NCBI GenBank assembly: GCA_023432075.1
Contig: JAEYVD010000879.1
Location: 1-12,079, forward strand
Direction of reading: 5' to 3'
DNA length: 12,079 nucleotides
From: Pseudomonadota bacterium
Lineage (GTDB): Bacteria; Pseudomonadota; Gammaproteobacteria; Burkholderiales; Burkholderiaceae_B
The notes under the pieces are model-generated. The model did not search any database. It saw only the letters and a program-made list of their open reading frames with translations, and was not told where the DNA came from. How positions within the stretch are numbered: the first letter of the stretch is position 1; every line of letters begins with the position of its first letter. Below, one piece after another: positions 7,709 to 12,079 of this stretch. The position numbers and the translations under genes are program-made.

Positions 7709-8107
7709 ATGTCCCGAGTCGTCGTCAATCCCGATACGGTATTCAATTCCGTGCAGTACGGTTTCAGCCAGGCGGTCATCGTGACCGGACAACGCCGCAT
7801 GCTGCTGTCCGGCCAGGTCGGCGTCGATGCCAACGAACGCACGGTCGGACCCGGGCTGCAGGTGCAGACCGAAGCGGCGCTGGACAACATCGAACGAGTC
7901 CTGGCGGCTGCGGGCGGCAATCTGACGCAGGTCATCATGCTGCGCATCTACATTTGCAACACGGTCAGCACCGAACAAGAGGTCGTGGCGCAGGCGCTAC
8001 GGGACCGCTTCAAGGTCGATCCGCCGCCGTCATCGTGGATCATCGTCAGCGGGTTGTCGTTGCCGGAATGGTTGATCGAGATCGAAGCGGAAGCGATGTT
8101 CGATTGA
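7709..8107 (+). CDS. RidA/YjgF-family protein lacking the catalytic arginine
   Basis: The 132-residue protein has the Rid fold: YGFSQAV near residue 17, LLSGQVGVD, TEAALDNIERVLAAAG, and IEIEAEAMF at the end. In RidA, an arginine 15 residues before the conserved glutamate (E. coli R105 and E120) binds the imine substrate's carboxylate. Here the glutamate is Glu124 but the matching position is Ser109, within PPPSSW instead of PxRS. The protein is therefore in one of the Rid subfamilies not expected to act as an imine/enamine deaminase, and its true activity is unknown. ATG 7709 follows AGGAGA by five bases. It is convergent with the LysR gene (13 bp), on the far side of which lies a canonical RidA. 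Confidence 0.85.
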   Translation: MSRVVVNPDTVFNSVQYGFSQAVIVTGQRRMLLSGQVGVDANERTVGPGLQVQTEAALDNIERVLAAAGGNLTQVIMLRIYICNTVSTEQEVVAQALRDRFKVDPPPSSWIIVSGLSLPEWLIEIEAEAMFD

Positions 8108-8120
8108 GCCGCCCGCCCGC

Positions 8121-9035
8121 CTAGGGCGCCGCCCCGCGCCATGGCGGCGCGGCAAAGGCCGCGCGCAGCATTGCCAGAAATCCCGCCGTGCGAGCGGACA
8201 GTTCTTGCCGTGATTTCACCAGCGCCACCACATTCGCGTCGGGCAGGCTCCACCCACCCAGCAACGGGACCAGCGCGCCGGCACGCAGGTGCGCGGCCAC
8301 ATCCCATTCCGATCGTGCAACGATGCCGTGTCCGTCCAGCGCCCACGCCAGCGCCGTGGCCCCTGCGTTGCAGGACAACACTGGGGCGATACGAACCCCA
8401 ACTGCCGCGCCCCGCGCGCGCCTGAACCGCCACAGGGTCACGTCTTCTTCGTTTTCGCGCAGGGCGATGCAGTCATGGTCGCGCAGGTCTTCAGGCATGG
8501 CGGGCGCGCCGCGACGCTTCACATACGCGGGCGACGCGCACAGCATGCGCCGGTTCGGCGCCAGCGGGTGCGCGACAAGGGTGGAGTCGCGCAATTCGCC
8601 AATGTGCACCATGACGTCCCAGTTGTCCGACGCCAGGCGGGGAGGGCCGTCCGACAGCGTCAGGCTGGCCGTTACGTTTTCGCTGCGCGAACGGAAGTCC
8701 GCCACCAGGGGGGCGATGTAGCGCTGGCCGAAGCCCAGCGGCGCCACCACCCGCAGATGCCCCGCCACGACGCCGCGTCTGCCCGCAAGCTCGTCTGCGA
8801 GCTCGGTCAGGTCATTACTGATCTGCCCCGCACGCACGGCCAGCAGACGGCCCTCTTCGGTCAGGGCGATGCCACGGGCCGACCGGTTGACCAGTCTCAC
8901 GCCCAGCCGCTTTTCCAGCGCGTTGAGCCGCTGGGTCACGGCCGGCGGCGTCACATCCAGCGAACGCGCGGCCTGCGCCAGCGATCCGGCAGTGGAAAGG
9001 TACAGGAAAAAGCGCAGGTCCTCGGTCGTAATCAT
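8121..9035 (-). CDS. LysR-family transcriptional regulator
   Basis: The 304-residue protein has the LysR layout. An N-terminal winged helix-turn-helix (about 1-60: LAQAARSLDVTPPAVTQRLN, then LEKRLGVRLVNRSARGIALTEEG) is joined by a linker helix to a two-lobed effector-binding domain (about 90-295, starting GHLRVVAPLGFGQRYIAPL). Such proteins bind DNA as tetramers and respond to a pathway metabolite. It is divergent from the PLP-enzyme gene across 121 bp holding a T-N11-A palindrome, so it most likely controls that enzyme, the ridA gene and itself. No Shine-Dalgarno sequence precedes the ATG at 9035. A promoter placed just upstream would give an almost leaderless message. The start fits the family, where DNA binding begins within the first few residues. 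Confidence 0.94.
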   Translation of the reverse strand: MITTEDLRFFLYLSTAGSLAQAARSLDVTPPAVTQRLNALEKRLGVRLVNRSARGIALTEEGRLLAVRAGQISNDLTELADELAGRRGVVAGHLRVVAPLGFGQRYIAPLVADFRSRSENVTASLTLSDGPPRLASDNWDVMVHIGELRDSTLVAHPLAPNRRMLCASPAYVKRRGAPAMPEDLRDHDCIALRENEEDVTLWRFRRARGAAVGVRIAPVLSCNAGATALAWALDGHGIVARSEWDVAAHLRAGALVPLLGGWSLPDANVVALVKSRQELSARTAGFLAMLRAAFAAPPWRGAAP

Positions 9036-9044
9036 TCAGGTTGG

Positions 9045-9073
9045 TATTAATGAGATATTAAGTTTGAGTTAAA
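9045..9073 (-). promoter_or_regulatory. Promoter of the LysR gene, near-leaderless
   Basis: On the minus strand TTTAAC (9073-9068) and TTAATA (9050-9045) are exactly 17 bp apart. Transcription would start near 9038, only a few bases before the ATG at 9035. This agrees with the absence of a ribosome site. Confidence 0.45.
9047..9061. promoter_or_regulatory. Candidate LysR operator (T-N11-A palindrome)
   Basis: TTAAT (9047-9051) and ATTAA (9057-9061) are perfect inverted arms around GAGAT. T9048 and A9060 give the T-N11-A signature of LysR-type binding sites. It lies in an AT-rich island in GC-rich DNA between the divergent LysR and PLP-enzyme genes, and it overlaps the predicted -10 box of the LysR gene, which suits autorepression. 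Confidence 0.55.
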
Positions 9074-9156
9074 CATGGGATGGGGCGTGCGCGCCATACT
9101 TCGTGCTGATCCCGGCGGGCCAGCCGTGCCCGCCTCTCATTTCTCAAGAGATTCCC

Positions 9157-10314
9157 ATGACCCTGGAAAACGCCGCGCCCACGCTGGATTCCCTGGAAAC
9201 CCCCTGCCTGCTGCTGGACGAAACGCGCATGACGCGAAACATCGGCCGGCTCAACGCCCTGATGGCCGGCCACGGCGTCCAGTTGCGTCCCCATCTGAAA
9301 ACGCCCAAGTCCATCGAGGTCGCGCGTCGTCTCATGGCGACCCCTCAGGGCTCGGCCGCAGTCTCCACGCTGCAGGAGGCCGAGCAATTCGCGGCCGCGG
9401 GCGTCACCGATCTGCTGTATGCCGTCGGCGTGTCGCCGTCGAAACTCGACCGCGTTCTGGCCTTGCGCCAGCGCGGCGTCGACCTGACGGTGGTGGTTGA
9501 CAGCATCGAGGCCGCGCGGGCGGTCTCGGCGCGTTCCAAGGCCGCTGGCGATGCCATCCCCGCGCTCATCGAAATCGATTGCGACGGCCACCGCGCCGGC
9601 GTGCAGCCCACGGACGCCGATCAGCTGCTGGCCATCGCGCGCGTGCTCCACGAAGAGGGCGCCTGTCTGCGTGGCGTCATGACGCACGCGGGCGAATCGT
9701 ATGGTTGCCGTAGCGTCGAGGCGATTGCCGACATGGCCGAACAGGAGCGCTGGGCCGCCGTCAGGTGCGCGCAGGCGATCCGCGAGGCCGGCTTGCCTTG
9801 CCCGGTGGTCAGCGTCGGTTCCACGCCGACCGCGCACTTTGCGCGCAACCTGGATGGCGTGACGGAAGTGCGCGCTGGCGTTTACGTCTTCTTCGATCTG
9901 GTGATGGCCGGTCTGGGCGTGTGCAGTGTGGACGACATTGCCGCCACGGTTCTGACCACGGTCATCGGCCATCAGCCCGAGAAGGGCTGGATCCTGGTGG
10001 ACGCCGGATGGATGGCCATGTCACGGGATCGGGGCACGGCCAAACAGCCGGTGGACCAGCTGTACGGCCTGGTGTGCGATGTGGACGGCAAGGTGTACCC
10101 GGACGTGCTGCTGGCCGAAACCAACCAGGAGCAGGGCATCATCAAGGTGCGCCCCGGCAGCCACGCGGTCCTGCCCAATCTGCCGATTGGCGCCAAGGTG
10201 CGTATCGTGCCGAACCACGCTTGCGCGACGTGCGCTCAGCACGATGCCTACGAGGTCGTGCGTTCCGGGGAGCCAGGCGTGGTGGCGCACTGGGAACGCT
10301 TCCGTGGCTGGTAA
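9157..10314 (+). CDS. Fold-type III PLP enzyme: D-threonine aldolase / D-serine or 3-hydroxyaspartate dehydratase family
   Basis: The 385-residue protein has an alanine-racemase-like barrel (about 15-250) and a C-terminal beta domain of the DSD1 type (about 265-375). LRPHLKTPKS carries Lys48, the expected PLP lysine. Other marks are IDCDGHRAGV, VMTHAGESYG, VSVGSTPT, VRAGVYVFFD and ILVDAGWMAMS. PNHACATC near the end supplies His354 and Cys356, the metal ligands in D-serine dehydratase and its relatives; Cys359 is an extra nearby thiol. The family includes D-threonine aldolase, D-serine dehydratase and D-threo-3-hydroxyaspartate dehydratase (about 380 residues). Sequence alone does not separate these, but the ridA gene 25 bp downstream favours a dehydratase, which releases enamine/imine. 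ATG 9157 follows AAGAG (9146-9150). The divergent LysR gene is its likely regulator. Confidence 0.9.
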   Translation: MTLENAAPTLDSLETPCLLLDETRMTRNIGRLNALMAGHGVQLRPHLKTPKSIEVARRLMATPQGSAAVSTLQEAEQFAAAGVTDLLYAVGVSPSKLDRVLALRQRGVDLTVVVDSIEAARAVSARSKAAGDAIPALIEIDCDGHRAGVQPTDADQLLAIARVLHEEGACLRGVMTHAGESYGCRSVEAIADMAEQERWAAVRCAQAIREAGLPCPVVSVGSTPTAHFARNLDGVTEVRAGVYVFFDLVMAGLGVCSVDDIAATVLTTVIGHQPEKGWILVDAGWMAMSRDRGTAKQPVDQLYGLVCDVDGKVYPDVLLAETNQEQGIIKVRPGSHAVLPNLPIGAKVRIVPNHACATCAQHDAYEVVRSGEPGVVAHWERFRGW

Positions 10315-10339
10315 GCCGCGCATCATCAAGGACGCTCGC

Positions 10340-10726
10340 ATGGACTTCATCCAAACGCCTGACGCCACCCCGCCCGCGGGCCATTACTCGCAGGCGGTTC
10401 ACGCCAACGGCTTCATCTTCGTCTCGGGGCAGTTGGGCTTTTTGCCACCGGCGGGTCCCGGTGTGCGCCCCGTCCTGGCGGCGGATGCGGCTGGCCAGAC
10501 GCGGCAGGCGCTGCGCAGCGTGGGGGCAATCCTGGACGCTGCCGGTTCCTCGCTCTCGTCGGTGGTCAACGTCACGGTCTACATCCCGGACGTCAGCCTG
10601 TGGGATGAGGTCAACGCGGTGTACGAGGCGTGCTTTGGCAGCCATCGGCCAGCCCGCGCCATCGTGCCCACGCGAGAACTGCACTACGGCGCGTTGGTGG
10701 AAATCAGCGTGGTGGCGGTGGCCTGA
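10340..10726 (+). CDS. RidA-family 2-iminobutanoate/2-iminopropanoate deaminase
   Basis: This 128-residue protein keeps the canonical RidA features: HYSQAV near residue 15, FVSGQLGF, TRQALRSVGAILDAAG, RPAR with Arg106, and Glu121 in ALVEI. The Arg-Glu spacing of 15 matches E. coli R105 and E120, so imine/enamine deaminase activity is expected. It would hydrolyse unstable 2-imino acids to 2-keto acids and ammonia, protecting other PLP enzymes. It begins 25 bp after the fold-III PLP enzyme with AAGGA (10328-10332) upstream, and the two almost certainly share a transcript. The pairing suggests a dedicated partner that finishes the dehydratase reaction. A second Rid gene (7709-8107) nearby lacks the arginine. 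Confidence 0.92.
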   Translation: MDFIQTPDATPPAGHYSQAVHANGFIFVSGQLGFLPPAGPGVRPVLAADAAGQTRQALRSVGAILDAAGSSLSSVVNVTVYIPDVSLWDEVNAVYEACFGSHRPARAIVPTRELHYGALVEISVVAVA

Positions 10727-10756
10727 TCGGGGTTTGCGGCCGGGCGGGGGGCGAAG

Positions 10757-10773
10757 GGCGCCAGGCAGGCGCC
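10757..10773 (+). terminator. GC hairpin after ridA
   Basis: GGCGCC (10757-10762) and GGCGCC (10768-10773) are inverted copies around AGGCA, 30 bp after the ridA stop. No T-run follows. The hairpin sits just before the next gene's -10 box, where its -35 region would be. Confidence 0.35.
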
Positions 10774-10776
10774 GCC

Positions 10777-10782
10777 TATAAT
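10777..10782 (+). promoter_or_regulatory. Consensus -10 box for the 10819 membrane protein
   Basis: TATAAT at 10777-10782 is a perfect -10 box. At 17 bp upstream the sequence (AAGGGC) is a poor -35 box. Transcription would start near 10789, leaving about 30 bases before the ATG at 10819. Confidence 0.5.
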
Positions 10783-10818
10783 GCGTGCGCCTCAATGCCC
10801 TTGGCGGAGACCGTTCCC

Positions 10819-11112
10819 ATGCACTACGAGTATCTGTTCTGGTCCATGGCGGCCATGGTGGCCGCCGCACTTGCCGGCGGCGCCTTGTGCGGCCGCCTGC
10901 GAACGGTCAAGCAGCTGCTGATCGGCCTGCTCGCGTGGTCGGCGCTGATCTTCGTGGCGGTGCTGGTGCTGGCGCGGCTGGGGGGATTCGATGAACTGGC
11001 GGCGATGCTTTCGATCGCCGCCTTCATGTTCAGCCTGGTGATCGGCGCTGCGGCGGCGCTGCTGACGCGGCGCATCCTGCAGCGACGGAAAATGGCTCAA
11101 TCATTGGGCTAA
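10819..11112 (+). CDS. Small three-helix inner-membrane protein of unknown function
   Basis: The 97-residue protein has three predicted membrane helices, at about residues 6-24 (LFWSMAAMVAAALAGGALCG), 33-53 (LLIGLLAWSALIFVAVLVLA) and 60-83. A basic loop (RLRTVK) follows helix one and a basic tail (RRILQRRK) follows helix three. By the positive-inside rule the first loop and the C-terminus face the cytoplasm. No family was recognised. ATG 10819 is preferred over the in-frame ATG at 10795, because GGAGA (10806-10810) serves the former and the latter lies only about six bases from the predicted transcript start. It is convergent with the next gene, 40 bp apart. Confidence 0.72.
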   Translation: MHYEYLFWSMAAMVAAALAGGALCGRLRTVKQLLIGLLAWSALIFVAVLVLARLGGFDELAAMLSIAAFMFSLVIGAAAALLTRRILQRRKMAQSLG

Positions 11113-11132
11113 GCCACGCGGATCGCCCGGCT

Positions 11133-11146
11133 GCGCCTTTCGGCGC
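11133..11146. terminator. Small hairpin between convergent genes
   Basis: GCGCC (11133-11137) and GGCGC (11142-11146) enclose TTTC in the 40-bp gap between two convergent stop codons. The stem is short and no T-run follows, so the assignment rests mainly on place. Confidence 0.3.
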
Positions 11147-11152
11147 GGCGAC

Positions 11153-11452
11153 TCATTCTTCGGCGTCGAAATCCTCGTCGTCCTCGTCGTCCTCGTCCTG
11201 CTCAAGGGCGTCGTAGCCCTTCCACGTGATGCGCCAGCGCGTTGCGCCGGCGGTCGCCGCGGTCTCGCTGATCTGCTTGACCAGGCCGGCATCTTCCAGC
11301 AGGTCCAGATGATGCGCGATGAGCTGCAGGCCTTGCTCTTCGGGGTGCGGCGCCAGGGCGGCGTTCTTGATGTCGTGCGTGCTCTGTTTGGGGCCGGGGG
11401 CGGCGCGCAGGGCGCCCAGAATCGTGACGACCAGATCGAAATCGCGTTGCAT
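11153..11452 (-). CDS. DUF2513-like winged-helix protein with acidic tail
   Basis: The 99-residue protein begins MQRDFDLVVTIL and contains IAHHLDLLEDAGLVKQI, then RWRITWKGYDALE. This order (RDxDL start, HLxLLxxAGLV, RxTWxGxxxL) is that of the DUF2513 family, small winged-helix-like proteins often found on mobile elements and presumed to bind DNA. The last 15 or so residues are nearly all Asp and Glu, coded by a 9-bp tandem repeat. The start at 11452 is chosen to match the family, with GGTGGA just upstream as a weak ribosome site. ATG 11464 would add four residues and cannot be excluded. It is divergent from the 132-residue gene (122 bp). Confidence 0.68.
   Translation of the reverse strand: MQRDFDLVVTILGALRAAPGPKQSTHDIKNAALAPHPEEQGLQLIAHHLDLLEDAGLVKQISETAATAGATRWRITWKGYDALEQDEDDEDDEDFDAEE
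11172..11198 (-). repeat. Three 9-bp tandem repeats coding the acidic tail
   Basis: TCCTCGTCG occurs at 11172-11180 and 11181-11189, with a third copy differing in the last base at 11190-11198. The repeat lies in the reading frame of the DUF2513-like gene and encodes its Asp/Glu run, so a gain or loss of one unit changes the tail by three residues without a frameshift. Confidence 0.75.
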
Positions 11453-11574
11453 GATGTCCACCATGTTGGGATGAAAGAACACGAAGACGATAGCAGACTT
11501 CCGCTGCAGCAATAGGACAGCGCGCGCGCCTGCGTTACAGTCCGGGGTTCTTGCTAAATCACATCGAAAACACC

Positions 11575-11973
11575 ATGAAAAAACCCGCAGAACGGGATTG
11601 TCTGGCGGTCGTCCCAGGCTACACAGGCCAGTCCGCCAAGCTGTTCCTCTCGCGCGGCGAGGATGAGCGCATCGACGGCGTGACCGTGTACGACCTGCTC
11701 GGACACGTCAAGCAGCAGGGCGATGCCGAGGCCGCCGCGGCCTGGGTGGGCGAATGGCTCGCCCAGGAAGCCGACAACCGCAAGGCGCGCCGCACTCAGC
11801 TACAGGCCCAATTGTTCCTCTGCAAGCTGGCCGCCGACGAGAAGACGGCGTTTCTGGCCGCGCAGAAGCCGCTGGCCCGTGTGCTGGCCGAAGCTGGGGT
11901 GCGCTGCCGCACCGTGGCGGCCACTTCCGGGGCTGCTCGCCAGTCGCTTGGCCCCAGCGTCAAGAAACGTTAG
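11575..11973 (+). CDS. Hypothetical helical protein (132 residues)
   Basis: I do not recognise this protein. It has no signal peptide or membrane helix. The first third (about 10-50) contains VVPGYTGQSAKLFLSRG and VTVYDLLGHVKQQG. Residues 52-110 are predicted to be long charged helices rich in Ala, Glu, Gln and Arg (WVGEWLAQEADNRKARR, then KLAADEKTAFLAAQKPLARV). The tail ends in basic VKKR. ATG 11575 lacks a clear Shine-Dalgarno sequence; an in-frame TTG at 11551 is less likely. TG-C-TAAATC (11552-11560) may be an extended -10 box, which would leave a very short leader. Codon use matches the neighbours. Confidence 0.65.
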   Translation: MKKPAERDCLAVVPGYTGQSAKLFLSRGEDERIDGVTVYDLLGHVKQQGDAEAAAAWVGEWLAQEADNRKARRTQLQAQLFLCKLAADEKTAFLAAQKPLARVLAEAGVRCRTVAATSGAARQSLGPSVKKR

Positions 11974-11981
11974 CCTAAGGC

Positions 11982-11990
11982 TGTTATAGT
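11982..11990 (+). promoter_or_regulatory. Extended -10 promoter for the gene leaving the window
   Basis: TG-T-TATAGT (11982-11990) is a strong extended -10 box, nine bases after the stop codon of the previous gene. No -35 box is visible at 17 bp. Transcription would start near 11997, within the first arm of the leader stem described separately. Confidence 0.5.
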
Positions 11991-11992
11991 CG

Positions 11993-12047
11993 CGCCTGGG
12001 CGTGCGTGTGCACCTGTGAGGTGCGTGCCCAGGCGGGTTCAGCCCGC
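11993..12047 (+). promoter_or_regulatory. Structured leader with two mutually exclusive hairpins
   Basis: CGCCTGGGC (11993-12001) pairs perfectly with GCCCAGGCG (12027-12035), enclosing a nested stem GCACC (12010-12014) with GGTGC (12020-12024) and loop TGTGA. A second hairpin, GCGGG (12033-12037) with CCCGC (12043-12047), shares bases 12033-12035 with the first, so both cannot be complete at once. The ribosome site AAGGA (12053-12057) follows. Such an arrangement can control translation or transcription elongation, but no known riboswitch class is recognised. Confidence 0.45.
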
Positions 12048-12059
12048 AAATCAAGGAAG

Positions 12060-12079
12060 ATGGAAATGGAAATACTCAG
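12060..12079 (+). CDS. Start of a gene continuing beyond the window
   Basis: Two in-frame ATG codons (12060 and 12066) follow AAGGA (12053-12057) and lead into Met-Glu-(Met-Glu)-Ile-Leu. The ATG at 12066 has the better spacing, eight bases from the ribosome site. Too few residues are visible to name a product. Confidence 0.5.

Noticed and set aside
7543..7947. N-terminal extension of the 7234-7542 minus-strand gene
   Set aside because: It would run antisense through the promoter and first third of the Rid-family gene. The ATG at 7542 has an upstream AGGG and a sensible protein start.
9058..9972. A 304-residue open frame on the minus strand opposite the PLP enzyme
   Set aside because: It is antisense to a well-supported enzyme and overlaps the regulatory region. 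Its Arg/His/Gln-rich make-up shows no domain.
9765..10781. A 338-residue plus-strand frame across the PLP enzyme and ridA
   Set aside because: It runs out of frame through two genes with clear family matches and has no ribosome site or known motif.
12002..12019. Short leader peptide (GTG CGT GTG CAC CTG TGA) as in amino-acid attenuators
   Set aside because: It has no ribosome site and no run of a single regulatory codon. It lies inside the stem, so chance is the simpler reading.

Overview
The window reads as a piece of chromosome from a high-GC betaproteobacterium, most likely Burkholderiales and probably Alcaligenaceae (Achromobacter/Bordetella-like). This rests on GC-rich codon use, Gram-negative envelope genes (kdsA, pqiB) and a KdsA close in motif pattern to the metal-independent betaproteobacterial form. 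The genus is an inference. I see no integrase, transposase, phage gene or CRISPR array.

Layout. 1-395: a complete tRNA-Leu(UAG) with its -10 box and about 280 bp of non-coding DNA. 396-1616: a BLUF-EAL protein, a predicted blue-light-controlled cyclic-di-GMP phosphodiesterase. 1641-2192 (minus): a small multi-pass membrane protein with a good promoter. 2456-3169: aquaporin Z. 3305-4162: KDO-8-phosphate synthase (kdsA) for lipopolysaccharide, followed by a small DUF3892-like protein whose start codon lies inside a perfect inverted repeat. 4554-5039 (minus): a GNAT acetyltransferase of spermidine/spermine (SSAT) type. 5201-6850: a three-MCE-domain PqiB protein without pqiA or pqiC beside it. 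6951-7542: two small convergent genes of unknown function.

7709-10726 looks like a small metabolic module. A RidA-family protein lacking the catalytic arginine (7709-8107) converges on a LysR regulator (8121-9035, minus). The regulator diverges from a fold-type III PLP enzyme of the D-threonine aldolase / D-serine (or 3-hydroxyaspartate) dehydratase group (9157-10314), which is followed after 25 bp by a canonical RidA (10340-10726). A PLP dehydratase would release reactive enamine/imine products and RidA would hydrolyse them. The LysR protein would sense a substrate and act on a T-N11-A palindrome in the shared 121-bp intergenic region.

10819-11973 holds a three-helix membrane protein, a DUF2513-like winged-helix protein with a repeat-encoded acidic tail, and an unrecognised 132-residue protein. 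The window ends in an extended -10 promoter, a leader with two mutually exclusive hairpins, and the first codons of a gene that continues outside.

There is no obvious defence or mobile system. The parts most worth following are the dehydratase-RidA-LysR module with its second, arginine-less Rid protein, the structured leader at the right edge, and the inverted repeat over the start codon at 4231.
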